Assembly (NCBI GenBank): GCA_003415625.1
Contig: PYIU01000006.1
Location: forward strand, 1,054,001 to 1,118,000
DNA length: 64,000 nucleotides
Source of the DNA: Aquanectria penicillioides
Lineage: Eukaryota > Ascomycota > Sordariomycetes > Hypocreales > Nectriaceae
Reading direction: 5' to 3'
Position numbers and translations under genes: made by a program. The notes under the pieces are model-generated. The model did no database searches and was not told the DNA's origin. It saw only the letters and a program-made list of their open reading frames with translations. Shown one piece after another: positions 59,257 through 64,000 of this stretch. Each line of letters opens with the position of its first letter. Positions within the stretch are counted from its first letter, which is position 1.

Positions 59257-60104
59257 ATGGGCGATTCACGCCGCCGCCACCGGCCAGACAGCCGCCAGAT
59301 GTGGGAAGAGTCGGATAACCGCCGAGATCGACGCGGCGGCCCTCGCGACCGCGATCGAGACCACAACCGAGACGGCGATCGCCGAGGGTATCGCTCTCGC
59401 TCACGCGAGCGTCGTGGGGGAGGCCCGCGAGATCGATCGCGCTCCCCTGACAGGCGACTCCGGGATCGCGACGGCGATAGAAACAGGCCGCGCGATCGCA
59501 AAGATGGTCCGCGACACTACGATGACAGAGATCGGAGAGACAGGCGCCGAAATGAGGGCGAGGATGAGCCGCCGCGATATCGTCGCGATGACGATAGAGA
59601 CAGAAGAGGTTTGTCGCCACCCCAGCATTCCAATCCCCCTCACAACCCCCTCCACAGGACAAGCTGCTAACAAACTTTCCAGGAAACCAACGCCGCTCTG
59701 CCTCCCCACATAACCGCAGCGGCTCCCGAAGTCCTTCCCATTCAGCCCTCCCCACACGCTCCAAGCCTGACAGTAAGAAGACGGACAGCAAGAAGCCCGC
59801 CCCGCACATGTCGTTCAATGTCTCGAGGGACAGCGGATCGCCGCGCTCTGAGCGAGGAGGTGCCGAGAAGGACGAAGACGACACCATGGACGCCGGCGAG
59901 GGGTCTCAGGGCGAGGAGCCCGAGGTGGACGACGACTTGGCCGCCATGCAGTCCATGATGGGCTTTGGCGGGTTCGGCACCACCAAGGGCAAGAAGGTCC
60001 AGGGCAACAATGCCGGGGCCATCAGGAAAGAAAAGAAGACGGAGTATCGGCAGTACATGAACCGACAGGGAGGCTTCAACCGGCCACTCAGTCCCTCGAG
60101 GTAA
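59257..60104 (+). CDS. U4/U6.U5 tri-snRNP protein SNRNP27-like
   Basis: Spliceosomal RS-domain protein of the SNUT3/SNRNP27 family, which acts in 5' splice-site handover. Exons 59257-59608 and 59683-60104; intron 74 nt (GTTTGT...CCAG), 257 aa. Residues 1-120 are dense in Arg, Asp and Ser ([14 protein letters not shown] and similar). The family-defining C-terminus is [15 protein letters not shown], then [29 protein letters not shown] at the very end. A middle acidic part ([25 protein letters not shown]) precedes it. Nuclear location is expected. The alternating Arg/Asp codons create open frames in several registers, all shadows. Confidence 0.9.
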
Positions 60105-60749
60105 TGGCAGGAGCGGGGATGGGTTTGCTTCAATCCTGTTTGCTGCATAATGATGCGACGGTATTTTTTTTTTTAATATCCACGAGCATACACACGGAAA
60201 AGGGGGCCAGCAATGACACCCTGAAGAAGACACAAGAGTACAACAAGAATCATCGGCTAGGCGTTTAGAATGAGGGTATGGAGTTCACAGCAAATGCACC
60301 AATCGGGTTTCTTCAAGTTCAAAGCCAACCTCAGTCAGGGGCAATTTAAGCATCACAAAGCAGAAATAAGGTGAACGCATGCACGCACATAAAACAAAAC
60401 ACCTTGTCAAAATCCACATGCCATTCGAGTAAAGAATAGCACCAGGTATATAATGAGTTGCCTGTCTTCCCCCATCCCAAGCATAGCACAGAGCGTAGCA
60501 AAAACACCCATTCCATGACTTCCAACACCGCCCGCAGCTCGTTCTAGTTCTTGAAAAGATTTCCCCGGACCCCAATTGTCTCCTTTCAAAGAAAAAAACT
60601 CTCTTCTCTTTATGCTTCCCGCTTTATGTGCTGCTAATGTAGACATTACGTACGGCGCGTGCGGTGTGAACGGACGCTTTACCCGACCTTATTGTTGTGA
60701 GCGTCCGACCCCGTCGCTATGCAGTTCCCAACCAAACCATTGATCCCTC
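60105..60749. other. Intergenic between convergent SNRNP27 and formin genes
   Basis: 645 bp; T run at 60163-60174. No gene supported. Confidence 0.5.
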
Positions 60750-63700
60750 CTATTCCTTGTTCTGTTCCTCTGCAGGTGCGCCGTTGGTGGACGCCGTCGT
60801 TGGTGTTGTTACGTCATCTCCTGCAGGAGCCGCCTCTTCCATCTTGACGTCCTCTTTAGAGTCGTCGTTGGCCTCCTCCTTGACTTCCTCGGCGTGGCTC
60901 GTGGTGGCCTTTTCTCGTCGCCTTCTTCGTAATCTCCGTTCTTCTTCCGCTGTCTGTCTCCTTGCTTTCCGCAGACTCTCTCTCTTCTCCGGGTCATTAT
61001 CGTCAGCCCCGTCACCTCCGCGCATACCTTGCAAGAGTGCCGCAGCGCGATCTGCGACATCGTCTCCGCCTTCCCGAGGTGAAGACAAATTGGGGCTAAG
61101 GAGGTTTCCGTCTTCGTCGATTGTGGGTTCCTTTTGCAAAGTGGCTTCCACTTCGGGGATCTCGTTGGGCTCTGGAATCTGCTGCCCTGATGCAACACGA
61201 ACTTGATGTCGATCCTTGAGACGCGCACGACGGCGTCGGTCTCTCTGGTCCCGAGCCTGCGGCGCGGCAGCACGCAGTTTCTCCAGTAGGGAGTCCATGG
61301 CACCAGTGTTGGAGGGAGATACCGGGCCAGTCTCTGCCATGGCGTTGTTGATCTTGAGCTGGGCGTGTTTTCGCTTCATCGAAGCCTCGTTGCGCTTGCG
61401 TGTCGCCTCAACTTGGACGTTCTTGTCGCGCGACTTCTTCCACTCACTCACAAATAGAGCCAGCTTAGCGAAGAAGTCCCTTCGAGCGTTCTCGTCTGCG
61501 GGATCTTCGCCATAGAAGGTCATGATATCCTTATACGTCTTCATCATCTCATCCAAATACAGCTCCATCTGCTCCGCCTTCCTTCTGGCGTCCTTCATAC
61601 ATCGCTGGACAATCTGACTAACACGGTCCTGAGGATGGAATTTCTTGGGATCGCTCAGGTTACCCGAGTCGAGCGACATTTGGACGTTCTTGATGTTATC
61701 GATGTACCTCCTTGCATCAGTCTGGAGCTGCTCAATGTTGACCTTCTGCACAGCCATTACACCGCCAATATCGTCGGCGAAGCCTTCCCACTCGGGTACT
61801 GGTTTCGGACGATTCGTTCAACCATATCTGCCAAGGTTGACTCGTTCTTGTCATCCTTGACCATGCCCAGTCTGGCCAGAGAGCTGAGCTTGAATCCGCG
61901 AGCCTGCTTGTTAGCGTCGTTCATGTAGTTACCAATATCCAAAATGAGGCCGAGGACATTCATGAGCGACACAGAGTCTCGCAAAGATTCTGACACAGTA
62001 ACTACCTGGCGGATCTTCTCGTTAATCTCATCATAGTCAGGCTCGAAACTCTTAGTGAGTGCTAGCGCGCGCATTCGACTCTTCCAATAATGATGCAGTT
62101 CGAACGCGGTAAACAGGTAGATTTGATCCTGGCGTGTGAGTTCCGTAGGATCCTGTTCTCGGTTTTGCTGATTGGCCTCAGGCCCGGTCCAGTCCTTGCT
62201 GTATGGGGCCATTTGTTTGTATGTGTTGTCGGGAATGTTGCAAAGGTCGTCCTTTTGCAAGAAGTCCATAACGACAGGGTTGTCCAGAACATCAGTGTCG
62301 CAGTGAATGATCATCTGTACAATCTTCTCAACAGAGTGTTGGGAGAACTTGGCAAAAGCAATTTCTATGTCTTGTCAGCATATCTGGGTCGGTATCGGGG
62401 TCGCGCTGGGGCTTACCATAAGCCTTCCGCAAGTCGGAAGAAATGATTTGCTTCTTGTCATCCTTCTTAGAGCCTCCAACGCCAAGCTTCTTGATCTCCT
62501 TAGCCATGAACAACTTCTCGACTTCATCCAAGATACCCTTGCGACTAAGCTCCTGGTACTTCTCCTCACGCTCCTCAGCAGAGGGGGTATGAGCAGCCCA
62601 GTGACTAGTCTCGGGGCTATCGACCTTGTCCCAGTGCAGTGCCTTGAGCTTCTTCTTGGGTCGTACAACCGGTAGGCCAATGCCAGGAGCGGCTGTGAAG
62701 CTGGGCTGTGGCAAGAATCCGCCAGACTTGGCACCAGGCATAGGCGGCGGGGGGGGTGGGGGCATTCCTCGAGCTCCAGGCATTGGTGGAGGTGGGGGAG
62801 GAGGAGGAGGTCCACCAGATGGAGACAACATGCCCGGCATAGGCGGCGGAGGTGGAGGCGGCGGCGGAGCACCGGGCAAACCTCCCGGAGGCGGAGGCGG
62901 AGGTGGGGGAGGCGGGGGAGCACCGGGCAGCATTCCGGGCATAGGAGGAGGAGGAGGAGGCGGCGGCGGCGGCGGCGGTGCTGCGCCGGTAATTTCGATC
63001 TTGGGAGCATCGTGGTCGCCAGGAGGGGTAATGGGAGATTCGATGCTGGGGTGCGAGGGACCAGTAGTGTCGCCATCCTCGGAGTCGCTGGCATCGTACT
63101 TCTTGACCTTGGAGCCGATCTCCCCGAGCAATCCTGCCTGCTGCTTCGGGTCCATGATGGGGCGCTTCATCTCGATAATTCTGGGCTTCTCGTATATGAT
63201 GCCACCCTCGCCCTCGGTTTCGGACCCCTCGTCTAGCGGCTCGCCGTCCTCTGCTCGGCGGCGCAGGGGCTTTCGAGGAATCTTGGTGTTTCGGTGAATG
63301 CTGCCCAAAACGCTGTTTGTAAAATCTCGAGGAGGAGTGCCACCATCAGGGGGTGTGCCCGGGATGTCCCCTTCCATTTCTTCTCGTAGGGCCCTGAGGC
63401 GATCCGAGGGGCCAACGGCGTCTCCCCAGACGCGACCTTCCAACTTGTACTGGGTCTTTTGTCGCTCGATCTGCATCTGTAGACGCTCCATCAGGCGCTC
63501 GCGATCCAGAATGCCCTGCATCTGAGCCGGGTTCTCGGTTGCTCCAGGCTTAACGCTGCTCTTGACTGCCTTGGAAGCAGCTACATCCTGGGCATCTCGG
63601 AGCATGAGATACAGCTCACGGGTCTCCAGCTCGTTGCGCTGGGCCTCCTTAGCACGCACAGTCTGGATGTTTTCCAGCTCGGCCTTGAGTCCCTCTGCTT

Positions 63701-64000
63701 GTCGTCTTTGCGCCTCAATAAATCGTGATTGTTCGTCAAGCTGTCTCTGCATCTTGGCAACCAGTCCGTCCGCTCCTAGTTCAAGTCTTGCTCGCATCTC
63801 ATCTCGCTCAGCCATCGCAGCCTCAGCTATCTGCCGCGACTCGAGCGCCTCATCCTGCGCTTGTCGGGCCTCGGAATCTGTGTGAAGCTTGTCGAGCAGA
63901 CTCTGGACCGTAAAGTTGAGGCTCTGTTTGAGGTCCATGTTCGGCAACCGGCGATCCATCGCCACGTAGCTCAGCATAGAATCGACGAGCTGGAACAGAC
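60750..64000 (-). CDS. Formin (SepA/Bni1-type), 5' end outside window, one frameshift
   Basis: C-terminal about 1,065 residues of a fungal diaphanous-type formin, which nucleates actin cables and rings for polar growth and septation. The gene runs off the window at 64000. Exons in view: 64000-62417 and 62364-60750, intron 52 nt. Order: the LFQLVDSMLSYVAMDRRLPNMDLKQSLNFTVQSLLDKLHTDSEA part, a coiled coil (about 63900-63450), the proline-rich FH1 (about 62990-62730, several runs of 7-12 Pro), the FH2 domain starting KKKLKALHWDKVDSPE, and a basic C-terminal region (RRLRRRRREK) with acidic tail. At 61794-61796 one base is missing: VRNQYPSGKAS-stop should be VRNQYPEWEGFADDIGGVMAVQKVNIEQLQ. Adding it makes the frame continuous. 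Confidence 0.93.
61794..61796. other. Frameshift site in the formin FH2 domain (G run one base short)
   Basis: Coding strand CAG TAC CCG AGT GGG should be CAG TAC CCC GAG TGG GAA to give QYPEWEGFADDIGGV. Both sides encode conserved FH2 sequence. Confidence 0.88.
62730..62990 (-). repeat. Proline-rich FH1 coding repeat (CCN/CCG runs)
   Basis: G-rich on the plus strand (GGAGGCGGAGG and similar), coding for Pro runs separated by MPGM, LPGA and similar. This profilin-binding FH1 segment is prone to length variation and to assembly error; its frame is intact here. Confidence 0.85.

Overview
The window looks like nuclear DNA from a filamentous ascomycete, most likely a Sordariomycete of the order Hypocreales. 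The genes carry short GT-AG introns (about 47-220 nt, often with CTAAC/CTGAC-like branch sites), coding regions favour C-ending codons, and the products are typically fungal (Trs120, DUF2264, Zn2Cys6 factor, ASX-domain protein, SepA-type formin). Species cannot be read from the sequence alone. There is no operon, CRISPR, rRNA or convincing tRNA signal.

Layout. 0.3-6.8 kb: TRAPPII subunit TRS120 and a degenerate short-chain dehydrogenase, both on the minus strand. 6.8-11.8 kb: a gene-poor stretch holding a 335-bp TA-flanked foldback element (MITE-like). 11.8-17.8 kb: an 11-exon sugar-porter MFS gene and a 7-exon DUF2264 gene, both minus. 19.5-31.5 kb: a secreted lipase, an intronless P-type ATPase, a class III aminotransferase and a Zn2Cys6 factor. 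32.5-36.9 kb: ASX/DEUBAD protein, ELP5 and SEC22, all plus. 37.3-42.6 kb: a zinc-finger-like protein ending in a CaaX box, and CLPTM1. 43.9-51 kb: LOG-type phosphoribohydrolase, proteasome alpha6, a possible 94-aa gene, phosphoserine aminotransferase and the mitochondrial tRNA-modification GTPase MSS1. 51.7 kb: a tiny GRSGYN-repeat protein. 52-56.3 kb: gene-poor, rich in microsatellites. 56.3-64 kb: ER glucosidase I, SNRNP27-like splicing protein, and a formin cut off by the window edge.

Functionally this is mainly a housekeeping block. Trs120, Sec22, CLPTM1 and glucosidase I act in the ER-Golgi system. Elp5 and Mss1 belong to the two machineries that modify wobble uridine of cytosolic and mitochondrial tRNAs. 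I see no sign of co-regulation between these genes.

The most striking pattern is shared damage. Five conserved genes (TRS120, DUF2264, CLPTM1, glucosidase I, formin) each lack exactly one base, every time in a run of G on the plus strand. Adding one base to the summed exon length makes each divisible by three and restores the conserved protein. The other 16 multi-exon or single-exon models close without correction. This points to homopolymer under-calling in the sequence rather than to five independent pseudogenes, and automatic annotation would break these genes. Other points worth a look are the SDR that has lost its cofactor and catalytic motifs, the MITE-like element, the CaaX protein, and the GRSGYN repeat protein with a strong out-of-frame upstream ATG.
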